Shown: piece after piece, positions 53,740-64,000 of the stretch
Numbering within the stretch: position 1 is the first letter of the stretch
How the letters are laid out: each line of letters begins with the position of its first letter
NCBI GenBank assembly: GCA_021904315.1
Contig: CM038908.1
Coordinates: forward strand, 27,796,501 to 27,860,500
Source of the DNA: Sphagnum magellanicum
Taxonomy: Eukaryota; Streptophyta; Sphagnopsida; Sphagnales; Sphagnaceae
Length of the DNA stretch: 64,000 nt
Direction of reading: 5' to 3'
The notes under the pieces: generated by a model
Told to the model about the DNA's origin: nothing
The model's input: only the letters and a program-made list of their open reading frames with translations
The model's database searches: none
Made by a program: the position numbers and the translations under genes

Positions 53740-56600
53740 GACGCAAAATGGGCACATCACCTATATTTTAACAACCCTATTATCAAACCTTTGAACTTGC
53801 CAAAATGTTGAATCAAACAATAATCTTGAAAATAAAATCTCGTCTTCATTAATGAATTCAAAAGGGTCATGTTTGATTTCATTTTCATTAGGTTCGTTGG
53901 ACCTTATGGGGTCCTCTCCCGATGATTTTGTTTACACTTTCATCAACATTGAACATTGAGTCTTTAGACAACATAATTTTCTTGTGCCATGTCATGGGGT
54001 TGGCGCCAAATCATTTTCCGCAAGACCTTGTTATTAATGTATATGTACACCAAGTCTTTCACCCGACGTGACGTGATGTTAACCAATTTCGCACTTCGTT
54101 ATGGACAAATGAATATGAACTTCAATTTCACTCACACAATGATGTAGAACACATTTGTGCCAAAATGCAATGGACAATGGGTGCAAATGTGCATCCACCA
54201 ATTCCAATCAAATCCACCATTCATGTGGGAGCAAATTTAGGTCCATCACTAGGGGGTGTAAGAAAAAACCTTGACTTTCAACAAAATTGCAAAGTTTTTT
54301 AAAGGTCAAGCATAGGTAGTTGAGGTACCAATTGTTTTCTCACAAAATTTTGTTTAAAGCCTCCTTCACATATGCATCATCATGTAGGCGAACTTCACCC
54401 AATAAGTATGGATTGAGAATGGCTCTTACATAATGTCGTCAACATCTTCCACATCACGTAAAATTGATTTTCAATCACATTTACAAGGTTTGATGGCAAT
54501 TCAAATGGAAAATTTCATAATGATAAGACATGTCATTTTAATGTTTCATGAGAAGCCACACCCTCCCCATGCAAGGTTGTTTGCCATCGAATGCCCTCAA
54601 TGACACTAAGATTGGTTTCACCTTGTGCACAAAGTTGGCACAAATATCCTAAAATTCGTCCTTCCTTACATTAATTTGAACAATTCTTGCCTTGGTGAAT
54701 GACTTCTAACAATAGCTGGCATGTAATGTGTTGACAAAATTTGTTTAATTAGAATCAACAACTTATTCAATGGTAGGTCTTAACTTCAACAACATTTCAA
54801 CCATTAAAAATGTGGTTGTAAATTGTGTTGTAGTTGAGTTTAACAACATTAGGTTGCTTTTGTAATAATGAAAGATTGTTAATGGCACATGGTGTTGTCA
54901 TACGAAAAAAACAATAACTTCCACCTTTCTCACAATTTGTTTCACCCATGTTGTTTTTCCCCAACTTCCAATAGTAAGTCCAAACAATGAACAACAAAAC
55001 TTTGAAAATAAAGGTTTGGAAAATGACGAATTAGAAGATTAGCCGCACTTTTCATGTTCGAAACATTTTCTATACAAATTTGTACAAAGTTGTAAACTCC
55101 AATGGTTCCAATGTATCCAACCAATGAATTACATATGTAATGGGCATCCTTCCACTCCCCAATTGAGTCAATGGAAACTATGAATACATTGCCACTTGGA
55201 CAAGCAAGCATTAGATTCAACAAGGGTCAAAACATGTAACTAAAAGCCAAAAAAGGCGTTGAGTGTTAGACATACAGTCAAAATCAAACATTTATTTTTT
55301 TATTACCATTTAAAACCATAGTAAGAATATCAAATTAATTAGTTTTCCTTCATATGAACGTTAAGGAATTTAGAGTAAAAAATCATTTGATCCAATTTTA
55401 AGTTTTGGTTTTGATTTATGACATTTGAAAATGTACACCTATTGCATCAAGTGGAGTCAATTTTGTAAAGGACTATCAAAAGGACTCATATATATCAAAT
55501 AATTTTCATTGAAAAAAATATAGATGATAAAAAAATTATTAACTACACTCAAAAAACACTCATAATTGTAAAGATGTTCAATTTTAAATCTTTAAAAATT
55601 CAAAGAATGTTTCAAAATTGCTTAAAAATTTCAGAACTTCAAGAGTCCTTTACCACATATAAATGGGTTATATTATACATGATGTATGAAGAAAACTTAT
55701 AGCTTAGAATATAATAAAACTAAAAAATGTGAAATTTTAATTTTTGGCAATGACTTAAAATTTTGATCATTTTTCAAATGAAACATTGAATTTGTACTGA
55801 ATTTGTAAAATTTTTAGAATTCATATTTATTCAATAATGATTTTTTTTTAAAAATTGATGCATTGGGGAACTTCTTTTTTTTTTTTTTTTAAGTTACAAA
55901 AAATTTCATTCAAAAATTCATTTGCATGTAAAAGTTTTTTTGGGAAAAAAAAACGTATAGTCCTTTTCCAAAGCAATCCCTTTGGCTCCTAGTTACATGT
56001 TTTAACCCACAATGGATGTCATGCAACGTTATCCCAACCATTAGAACAAATGGTTGTTCCATATTTGTAAATAGAATTTTGCATCTTTTCAATTATTTGT
56101 TTCAACACATTTACCTTGGATTATTTTAACAAAATTGTGTGTAATCCATGATATGAAAGGGGTTTGTAGGAGGTTCAAGATTAGAAGGTTGCTTTCATAA
56201 CTTGTAAGAATGTTAAATGTCACATGAATAGAAAAGGATGTTTGATTCATAAAAAAAATTTGCCCACTTCTTGTCCAAATCTTGTTTTCTAGCTAAATTC
56301 AATCCTTTGAGTAATGAAACATGTCAAAAAGTTTGAGTGTTATTATTTGTGGACCTATTAGGACCCTCTATGTTGTTTATAAGTGGGGTGCAAATTTGAA
56401 CCCCTTTCACTTTAAATGTTGAAGTACATTGTCTTGCAAACAAAGGATTTGATGTTTCAATGGTCACATCTTTTGTTTGCCCATCGAGCAAATGGGCTTG
56501 TACCTCCATGTTTAATGGTGGAGGGACAAATTTGTCACATTAGGCAAATAGGACCTTTACTTGTGATTGTGCCCTTGAACACATTATAATTCTAGCTTAG
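53740..56600 (-). mobile_element. Decayed hAT transposase with DUF659-like core, split by a nested element
   Basis: On the - strand, hAT landmarks run from high to low coordinates: KWANFFYESNIPF (~56240-56280); TTICSNGWDNV then HPL (~56020-56060), start of the DUF659 core; LMLACPSGNVFIVSID, KDAHYICNSL, VQICIENVSNMKSAANLL and VVHCLDLLLEVG (~54960-55215); VHKVKPILVSLRAFDG (~54610-54650); and QMCSTSLCE with VHNEVRNWLTS, the dimerisation region (~54050-54150). It has many stops and frameshifts, so it is inactive. The core is cut at 55224-56008 by another element. The region above 56.5 kb may hold a decayed BED-type zinc finger. Confidence 0.78.
55224..56008. mobile_element. 785 bp non-autonomous TIR element nested in the hAT relic
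   Basis: The ends are inverted repeats of about 28 bp. The left end reads GGGTCAAAACATGTAACTA then AAAGCC; the complement of the right end reads GGGTTAAAACATGTAACTA then GGAGCC. ACAA flanks both sides (55220-55223 and 56009-56012), consistent with a 4 bp target-site duplication. Removing the element and one ACAA joins the hAT frame exactly across HPL|LNLMLACP, which matches the family. The interior is AT-rich with no ORF. The superfamily is not settled: 4 bp duplications are unusual, and Sola-type elements are one known class with them. Confidence 0.85.
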
Positions 56601-57575
56601 CCAGTACCATCATATTGATAGCCCAAATGGAACAACATTTTAAGGTAGATGCACAATCAAGTGACTCACTTTTGTGACGAAATATTATTTTTTCTTTGGG
56701 TACCCTTTATTCAAATGCATATGGTGATTAATATATTATTAGATATATTAATTGGGACTTGGATCTAAATTAACAATTTCATTATGAAGATAATTGTGTG
56801 GTTATTTATTGATAAAGAATTCATTTGCTAGTAGTAATGGACTTTTGAAGTCGAAAAATATGGACTCATCTAACTAGAACATCACAAAATGAAAAAAATT
56901 ATATTGATTCACATTCCAAATTTGTTATTGGGCCAACTGCAATTTAGGTTCGTGTTTCATTTGTAGTGTTTTTTTGGTCAAAGCTAAAATTAGGGTTACT
57001 TTATTAATGTCATTTCTTAGCTCAATTCTTTTTAGGTTGTTTCTTAATACTTATAATGATTTTTTTGTCAAGTTTGATGGCGATGTGAACAATTTTTTAG
57101 TTATATTGTTGAACCTCTTCACAGTTAAAAGCAAAACATGACTAGAAAATCCTAAATCAAAATCATGATATTTTGTCGGGGAACTGTGATGCTATGAAGT
57201 TTTGAAGGCATCTTTGGACTTTTGTGTATTGGTATTGCCTTTGTACACACCTCCTTTTTTCACATAGACCTGAAAATAAATTCAGGTTCTAGATGAGAGT
57301 GAAATATGAAGCTGGAGGTTATTCAACATTTGTTTGGCAATGAAGGGTTGTTTTGAAAACCTGAAAAAAAATGATGGTCTGACATTTCACTGACCACATT
57401 CTTAAGGATATGGCCACATGCATTCTTGTTTTGTTCATTCTAGTTTTTCTTGAAAGAGTTTTTCTTGAAGTTTTTCTTAGTTTTTTGAACTAACATAACA
57501 ATTACTTCAAAATGTTTTTGGGGGTTTTTTCCTATAGTCTCTTGTAGTTTTGAAATCTTGACAGAGAGGACTGTA
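56601..57575. other. Stretch without a supported gene
   Basis: AT-rich. Near 57374-57440 it carries a passage also found in the TBC pseudogene intron and in intron 11 of the beta-glucosidase gene. Confidence 0.4.
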
Positions 57576-60120
57576 GATTATGGAAATGGCAAAGAATGAT
57601 TGGAGTTGGGGTCAAGGACTGGAAACATTATGTGCATAGAAAGCCACAAGTTGTAAAACATTGTGTGCACAAGGGCATCCTTGATTGTCTACGAGGCCTA
57701 ATGTGGCAACTTGTCTCAGGCAACCATGATTTACTACTCATGAATCAAGGAGTGTATGAGTTACTTATTTTTTGTAGATTTTTTTCATTACTAGGAAATT
57801 GCACTAATTCTAGCATAGAAATTGCAATGCTTGCATGCAAGGACAAAAGATATAGGTCAAATTTAGAGTGCATCAGGTTTTTTTAATGTTGTAATAAGGG
57901 TCAAGGGATCAAAGCACAACAAGGGGTTTTGCATTTAGAATTCAACATGATGTTCATCAAACCGATTTGTCTTACAGCAATTGGTGTTATATGAAACTTC
58001 AATTGCAGAACTAGATATAATCAGGGATATTTCATGGTCATTTCCATCACATGTTTTTTTCCCAATAGAGACATGTGCATGGGCAACATTCTCTCTATAA
58101 CGTCCTCAAGGCGTATGCAGTATATGACTGAAATGTGGGGTATGTCTAGGTCTATCTTTTTATTCCTTATTTGACTACTAAAGGTGGCCATCTTTGGAGT
58201 TTCCCATTTTAAAGTAAAGCTGAAAAAACTTTGTCTACTTTCAATAGTCCAACTTTTTAATTGAGGTTCATGAGACAAGTATTTATCATTTCTTTGGCTA
58301 CAACTAGATTGTTTGTGTGCAATTTTTGCATTGGGATAAAGTTGGTGAGAATTTCAAGCTAGAAATGTGTATGTTGAAAGATGGAAAGTGGACCATAATG
58401 TACTTTGAATCCTAGCCAACATCATGATTGAGCGAAGTGCTTGCTTTCTAAAAACTCAGGACATAGATTTTTTAATAATTGTTTGTTTGAAATTTTATGC
58501 AGATTATTGTACACACATCCATTATTGGGAGTTCATGTAGTCAGCGGGGAAGAATTGTAGCTAGTTGTTGCCATTTGTGATGAAGGTAGTGGTCTGATAC
58601 TTGTGAGTGACACTCACAAGGTTATGACCACATGCTTGTTATGTTTGTTTTGCTTTTGTTGGAGGAGACAACAGTTACCTTGAAAGTGTTATTGTGGAGG
58701 TTACCCTTCAATTCTATATGGAAGTGCACCATAATGTTAAGTAAAAATAGTTGGCATTTGGTATTGGAAGTTGAGGTCTATTGATAGCAAGTGTTATGTG
58801 TTTGAACAGGGAATGGGATTTCTTGCAGGGTTGCTTTTATTGTACATGAGGGAGGAAGATGTTTTTTGGTTATTCGTGACTTTGCTTAAAGGTGCTTTAC
58901 GTTCACCCATGGAGGGCCTCCACTTGGTAAGGTCCTTCAAAAGATTAGATAAGCAAAAGAGTTGTTTTCCAACTCTTTTTACTTAGGTGAAGACTAAATG
59001 GTGATAAGTGTAAGGTTTGTTTTTGTAGAATTCTGGTGCTAACAATAACTATTTGGCAAGGGGATTGATGTGTTCGTTAGAATAGATAGTAGGCGCACAA
59101 TCTATTGATTAAGTTATATGGTGGAGCCTATGGAATCTATTTGCTTCATTCCCGTTTGTTTTTGGGTTCAAATGGGTTTACCATTGGTTCAGTAGTACCT
59201 GATCCAATTCGAGAGGTTGGTGAGACTGCTAGTGCCACGAGTGGGGGAACATTTTGAGAAAGAGATGATCAATCCAAACATGTATCCAAGCCAATGGTTC
59301 ATCACTATTTTTTCGTATTCCTTCCTTTTCTCACCGATGCTTTGGATTTGGGATGTTTTCCTTGCTGAGGTTGTTTCTTGTGCCTCATTGTCTCATGCCT
59401 TGTTTTGGTAGGAGGTTGTAAGTAGTAGGTTTGAGGTATTAGGGTAGTAATGAGTTGTGTTGTATGAATAACTCCATCTCTTCACAATGCATTATGTTGG
59501 ATGTGATGGTGCATTTGGCTTTCATAACCTATGTCAATTTGGGGAGAAAATTGATGAAAATAGATGGGTATTTTTTGATGCAGGGTGTGATAATTGTTTT
59601 CCAAGTTGGGTTGGCACTACTCAAATACTGTGAGGATGATTTGGTTTGTTTCTTGACTCTAATCTACTTGATTATGGGTTGGAGGTTTTACTTTTTGAGA
59701 AGGAGATTAATATGTTTACACTAATGATTAACTTTTGAAATTTTAGTCTTGGTAGTTGCTTAAGGCTTAATAGCTAGTTATGAAGATAGTTGATGAGATG
59801 ACATTTTGGACATTAGTAGGAAAGAATTGAACTTCAATTTTATTTCTTATTTTTCAACTAGATATTTTCCTCCAATTTTGTTTGTGTGCAAGATCTTTTG
59901 TTGGTCTATTGTAGTGAACCTCTTATTCTTTTAAATAACTACCCACAAAATCAATTTCTTTTCTTGTGATTGGGCATAAGAATTTTTGAAGCGAATTCCG
60001 GAAGGAGGTTTGGGGTGCCACATGAAAATGCCATTTGAAAAATTGGTCCATGCATTGTGTAATTTCCCTGAAGGAGCACTGTAGCCATATACCTTCCTGC
60101 CATTAGCTTACAATATCAAG
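57576..60120 (+). pseudogene. TBC-domain RabGAP pseudogene (unprocessed)
   Basis: Relic of a GTPase-activating protein for Rab GTPases of the plant TBC (Gyp1-like) type. Six exon remnants in order: 57576-57760 (MIGVGVKDWKHYV, LDCLRGLMWQLVSG); 57978-58149 (QLVLYETSIAELDIIRDIS, FPSHVFF, SLYNVLKAYAVYD); 58810-58926 (GMGFLAGLLLLYM, LLKGAL, PMEGLHLV); 59175-59369 (GEHFEKEMINPNMYPSQWF, IWDVFLAE); 59584-59643 (VIIVFQVGLALLKYCEDDL); ~60025-60120 (MPFEKLVHALCNFPEG, PYTFLPLAYNIK). Lesions: exon 1 donor lacks GT; frameshift near 58065 in exon 2; stop in place of Arg in YDRDVGYV; acceptor TG instead of AG before exon 4; CAG to TAG near 59190; TAG at 60082. Retained introns show a DNA-level duplicate, not a retrocopy. 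The catalytic arginine-finger segment is not clearly preserved. Confidence 0.88.
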
Positions 60121-60485
60121 GTACCCATAGCCTGCATCCCCCGATTTTGATGTTGCTCCTTTGATCACACCCCCTATGCAAGCATTTCAAAAAAGAAGCA
60201 AAATGTGTGGTTGTGCACTAATAATGATACACATGTTGGCATGCCAACACTTTACAATCCCAGGTTGATTCAAAGCCTTGAGCACAAAACAAATAGCTTG
60301 AAATTGTGACAATGCAAGGGAGATCAAGAACATCATGTTCACTAAAGGCTATTGGAAAGGGCTAAAAGCTTTGAGATGGTATCCTACTTTGGACCATTAA
60401 TTAAACATGTTGAGTTATAGCAACTTGCCGTTGTTGGAAAATTTCATGTCTTCCTAGGGCTTCTTATGAAGCCTCTTTGGCTATA
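60121..60485. other. Stretch downstream of the TBC pseudogene
   Basis: The final TBC exon was not found. The sequence is slightly richer in GC than what follows and may be decayed gene sequence. No other feature seen. Confidence 0.35.
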
Positions 60486-60487
60486 AC

Positions 60488-60560
60488 ACTAGTAGAAAAC
60501 CCGCCCTTTTGCAACTACTATTCAACTATAAACTAAATCGAAAACTACACATATAGTTGT
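60488..60560 (+). mobile_element. CACTA-like transposon terminus
   Basis: CACTAGTAGAAAACCCG matches the typical end of plant CACTA (En/Spm) elements and is followed by subterminal-like repeats with the words GCAACTA, TTCAACTA and AGTTGTAA, which recur near 60800-60850 and 61920-61980. The opposite end was not found in the window, so the element either extends past 64 kb or is truncated. No transposase is visible. Confidence 0.55.
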
Positions 60561-60869
60561 AATTTTTTTTGCAATTGCTAATTAGTAATGTTGAAAAGTA
60601 CAAGTTGAAAATGAAATTACAGTCAAAAGTGTATGCCACATATCAACACCACAACAATAACCACTATGTGCCACTACTTACCAATTTAGTTGATAATTGT
60701 TCTATCAATATAATCGAAGGATGTTGTCAACTGCATTCGACTAATGGATGAACTTCATCTACTAACTAAGCATGACATCAACCAAAAATATAATTAATTT
60801 CAACTAGGTTGCAATTATAGAAGTTGAACATTTCAACTATGTCGCAATTATGTAAATTAAACATTTGGC

Positions 60870-61040
60870 GAGTGGTTTGGTGACATGTGTCACACTGACA
60901 ATGTTAACATGTGGCACATGCATAAAATGTGAGGTTAACACATAGTTAAATGACACGTGGCATGCTCACAAATTTTGGGGTCAACAAATAGTTAAATGAC
61001 ACGTAGCACATCCACATCAAAAGTTTTAACCACATGATGC
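60870..61040. repeat. ~46 bp tandem repeat, three to four copies
   Basis: Variants of AAATGACACGTGGCA (ATGTGGCACA, ACGTGGCATG, ACGTAGCACA) recur about every 46 bp, near 60910, 60956 and 61002, each followed by a GGTTAACA or GGTCAACA phrase. The ACGTGG core is also a G-box-like word. Confidence 0.65.
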
Positions 61041-61429
61041 CTAAGAATAGGTTAACTCTAGACCTGAACACTTAGGTTAGACCTAAACATAGGCCTTTAA
61101 TCTAAGCTTAAATTAAATCTAGATCTATACACCTATATTAGGCCTAGACCTAAACCACATTGCAATTAATAAATGAAGTCCTATTTCATTTGGTTTAGCC
61201 TTTAAGGTTGAACCTTTTGGATTGGCTCGTCCCAAATGGCTATTAGATTTTCATGTTTATTGTGTTCTCTAATAATCCTAGTGCACTCCTTTATATAATT
61301 TGGATTCATGGAATGGAAACCAAACAATATGGGATAAAAGTTTTAGTTGTAACCTAGGGAAAACACACCCATCACCGAACATTTAACAATATTGGATCAT
61401 TATAACTCTTTTGTCCATGGTTTGTTCCT

Positions 61430-61890
61430 TTTGAAACTTAAAACAATTTTGTACTCCTCTACCTAGCGTATCTAAATTTGTAAAAAACGTTACAATCTAA
61501 TGGAAAATGAGCAAGATATGTCCTTTTAAAGTGAAGGGGGTTGTGCTTTGGATTTTTTCATAAGTGTTCACTATGATTTTGAAGCTTTAGCTCTTCAAAT
61601 ATTATTTTTTTGATTTTTCACTTTAAACAAGTTTTATAGATTTTGAGATAACGCATTTATAACCTTAGAAATTGTTCAAAATGAATGAGAAATGAGCAAG
61701 ATATAGTTGTTAGAAGTAAAGGGAGTCTAGAGACAAAAATTGAGACAAAATATCACTCTTTCTCTTCCTGCGTTCTCTACTTTGTTCCTTTACTTTTGAG
61801 GTTCAAAAAACATTTGTAGCGCTCTGTTTTGCATTTCCAATGACATAAAAAACGTTCAATTTGGTGTTGAAATGAGGGAAAACTTGAAAG
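61430..61890. repeat. ~185 bp repeat, two to three diverged copies
   Basis: ATGAGCAAGATAT occurs at 61507 and 61692, both followed by an AGTGAAGGGG or AGTAAAGGGA phrase. A weaker third copy near 61860 has AAATGAGGGAAAAC. Flanking words TTTGAGGTTCAAAA and AAAAAACGTT also recur. Confidence 0.6.
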
Positions 61891-62645
61891 TGTTCAATGA
61901 TAGAGTATCATTTGTTGTCTACCCTAGTTGTAACCCAATTGCAACTTAATTGCAACCCAAATAGTTGTAATCTAGTTGTACAAGTTAGTCTAAGCTTAGT
62001 TAGGCTTGGACATAAACTAATAATCTACCTAGCCTAGGTCTAACTACTTACCTTAATTATTTATAGTAATTATTCATCAATTATTTTTAACTATATAGTT
62101 GTATAATTAAACAATTAAACATATTATCATCATTTATTAAATAATATGGTGATTAGTTTTTTTTTAAATCAGAAATTAAATTGATTTATTTATTAAATAA
62201 TTAATTATCACTAAATTTTCTTAAAATTCGAAATTCATTATAAATTTTTATTAACATTTCATAAAAACAAATAATTAACTCAAATATAAATATTCAATAA
62301 TAGATTTTTATGATTTTTTAATTACAACAATCATTATAATGTTGTCATAATTAATAATTAACTACAATTACAAAAATAACATTAATAATCATATTGTAGC
62401 TAGTAATTAGGTTAGGCTAATTATTTAACTATTTTTATTCGTATTTTTATCTAACTTGTTGGAACTATTAAATGACATAATATAATAAATATTAAATAAG
62501 AAAAAATATTTATAGTAGTGTTAAATAAAAATAATTTCTGAAATTATATGATAATTTATTTATTATATTTACTAATTAGTATAAAAACTATTATAACTTA
62601 ATAATTCATAAATAAATAAATAAGTAAATTTAATAGATGAAAAAA
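61891..62645. other. Very AT-rich stretch, no gene seen
   Basis: It starts with CAATTGCAACTTAATTGCAA-type repeats (61926-61980) and becomes extremely AT-rich. No coding or RNA feature is supported. Confidence 0.4.
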
Positions 62646-62649
62646 TTAC

Positions 62650-63540
62650 ACATGTATTGAAAATCTTTAAAAAATAATTACCTAAATATCCTTACTTGAT
62701 ATGTTGTAAATTAAAATTGAATTTACATAGAATTATAAATTATGCATGTATTGAACATACACATTATTAAGTTGACTTATATTTCAGAATTTCTTAAAAT
62801 TTTATTTTCAAATTAAAGTGTTATATTTATATGCACAAAAAAAATCATCATAGATGTAGTCATTCAAGGATACAAAAAAAATTACATGTACCTTAATAAT
62901 TAATGAATATTTATTGCAATTTTAAAAATATTTAAAAAACATTCTACATATAAAAATGAATAAACATTAAAGTTCCAAAAAATTATGAATTATGTATCAT
63001 TACTTGATTTGTTGTAAATTAACATTTGATTTACAAAGAAATAATAAATTACATATATTGAATTTACATTATTACAAATTCATATTTCAAAATTTCCTTA
63101 AATTTTATTTTGAGATTAATTTTTTATATTTATATGCACAAAAAGAATTTGCATCATACATAAGCATTCATTTCCACAAATAAAATTTACATGTAGTTTA
63201 ATGTTTAATGAATTTTTATTGGAATTTAAAGAAAATATTGAGATATCATGTCTATAAAGATTAATAAACATTGAAGTTCCAAAAAATATATTAATTATGT
63301 ATCATTATTTGATATGTTGTAAACTAAAATCCAATTTACATATAAATAATAATTAGGTGTATTGAACATGCACATTATTACAAATTTATATTTCAGAATT
63401 TCCTTATATTTCTTTCAATCAAATTTTATTAAATATGTGCACAAAAAATATTTACATCATACATAACCATTCATTCTATACAAAGATAATTTACACATAA
63501 TTTAATCTATTAATGAAGGTAGATATTTTGTTTTGTTTTA
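62650..63540. repeat. ~306 bp tandem satellite-like repeat, nearly three copies
   Basis: The phrase TACTTGATATGTTGTAAA (with small changes) starts at 62693, 63001 and 63306, giving periods of 308 and 305 bp. Within each copy the same ordered words follow: ATTGAAC/ATTGAAT, ACATTATTA, ATATTTCAGAATTTC, ATATGCACAAAAA, CATTCA, TTTACATGTA, AATAAACATT and AAGTTCCAAAAAA. Copies differ by point changes and small indels. Confidence 0.88.
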
Positions 63541-64000
63541 ATCCATCATGCTGAAATTTCCTAAACCAAATTATTTCATATAATGCTATTGATATCTTTG
63601 AAAACCTAACAATGAATAGGGGTGTACTGACTTGGGTTGAAATGTTTTGGAACTACAATGCAAAGGTTATTGATTACTGAACCATTTTTTTAATAAACAT
63701 TAATAAAATCATAAATAGAAAATTTACTCGAATCCAAAGGTGTATTTGGTGTTGTTGGAAAATAATCACTAAGTTAGATTTAATGAAATTTATTTCATAA
63801 TTTTCATATTTAAACAATGGAAGATATTGGATTTTGAATGAATTTTGTTCTTGAAAATTCAAACAAATTACAACAAATTAGGTTTAGAAGGGAAAATGAA
63901 TTGAATGTGTTCACATTTGGGGCCAACAACACATGTTATCTTATTTATCCATGAAGGAAGGTAGTTTGTTTTGTTTTGTCATTATGATATCTCCCAAACC
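63541..64000. other. AT-rich end of the window, no gene seen
   Basis: No supported gene. The word TGTTTTGTTTT(A/G) follows a GAAGGTAG phrase at both about 63518 and 63956, suggesting another repeat that continues past the window. Confidence 0.35.

Overview
The window reads as nuclear DNA of a land plant. It holds three plant-type multi-exon genes: an XS/XH-domain RNA-silencing factor, a plant reticulon, and a family 1 beta-glucosidase with the usual plant layout of 13 exons and 12 introns. They sit as small islands in very AT-rich, CpG-poor DNA full of decayed DNA transposons and minisatellites. The large decayed intergenic fraction, and a kinase lineage that I associate with non-flowering plants, suggest a lycophyte, fern, bryophyte or gymnosperm rather than a compact angiosperm. 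I cannot fix the species. No prokaryotic, organellar or viral gene set is visible.

Layout. 1-4.4 kb: AT-rich decayed repeats. 4.96-5.35 kb: tandem array of a ~39 bp palindromic unit. 5.8-11.1 kb (+): XS/zf-XS/XH gene, with a 42 bp minisatellite in intron 1. 11.2-14.6 kb: no gene seen. 15.2-16.9 kb (+): disabled protein kinase gene with an internal inverted repeat and a heptad-repeat tail. 17-18.85 kb: no gene seen. 19.9-23.7 kb (+): intact reticulon gene, 9 coding exons, 563 codons plus stop. 24-31 kb: AT-rich with short tandem repeats and a C27 tract. 31.0-35.8 kb (+): decayed hAT-type transposase. 37.2-43.8 kb (+): intact beta-glucosidase gene, 599 codons plus stop, with a probable GC-AG intron. 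44-53.7 kb: degenerate RING-finger and kinase-like fragments among clusters of GGTCGCC/GTTGCC-rich repeats. 53.7-56.7 kb (-): second hAT relic, split by a 785 bp nested element. 57.6-60.1 kb (+): unprocessed TBC/RabGAP pseudogene. 60.5-64 kb: a CACTA-like terminus and several tandem arrays, including a ~306 bp unit.

Exon models were built by hand. Splice sites were accepted only where intron phase and family conservation agreed. The reticulon and beta-glucosidase models close in frame from ATG to stop. The XS/XH model has one unresolved join (6967-7260). The three intact genes show no pathway link and look like ordinary neighbours. I found no clear new multi-gene system. The items most worth checking are the palindromic array beside a silencing gene, the nested element whose removal restores the hAT reading frame, the kinase inverted repeat, and the membrane-anchor-like extension on the beta-glucosidase.
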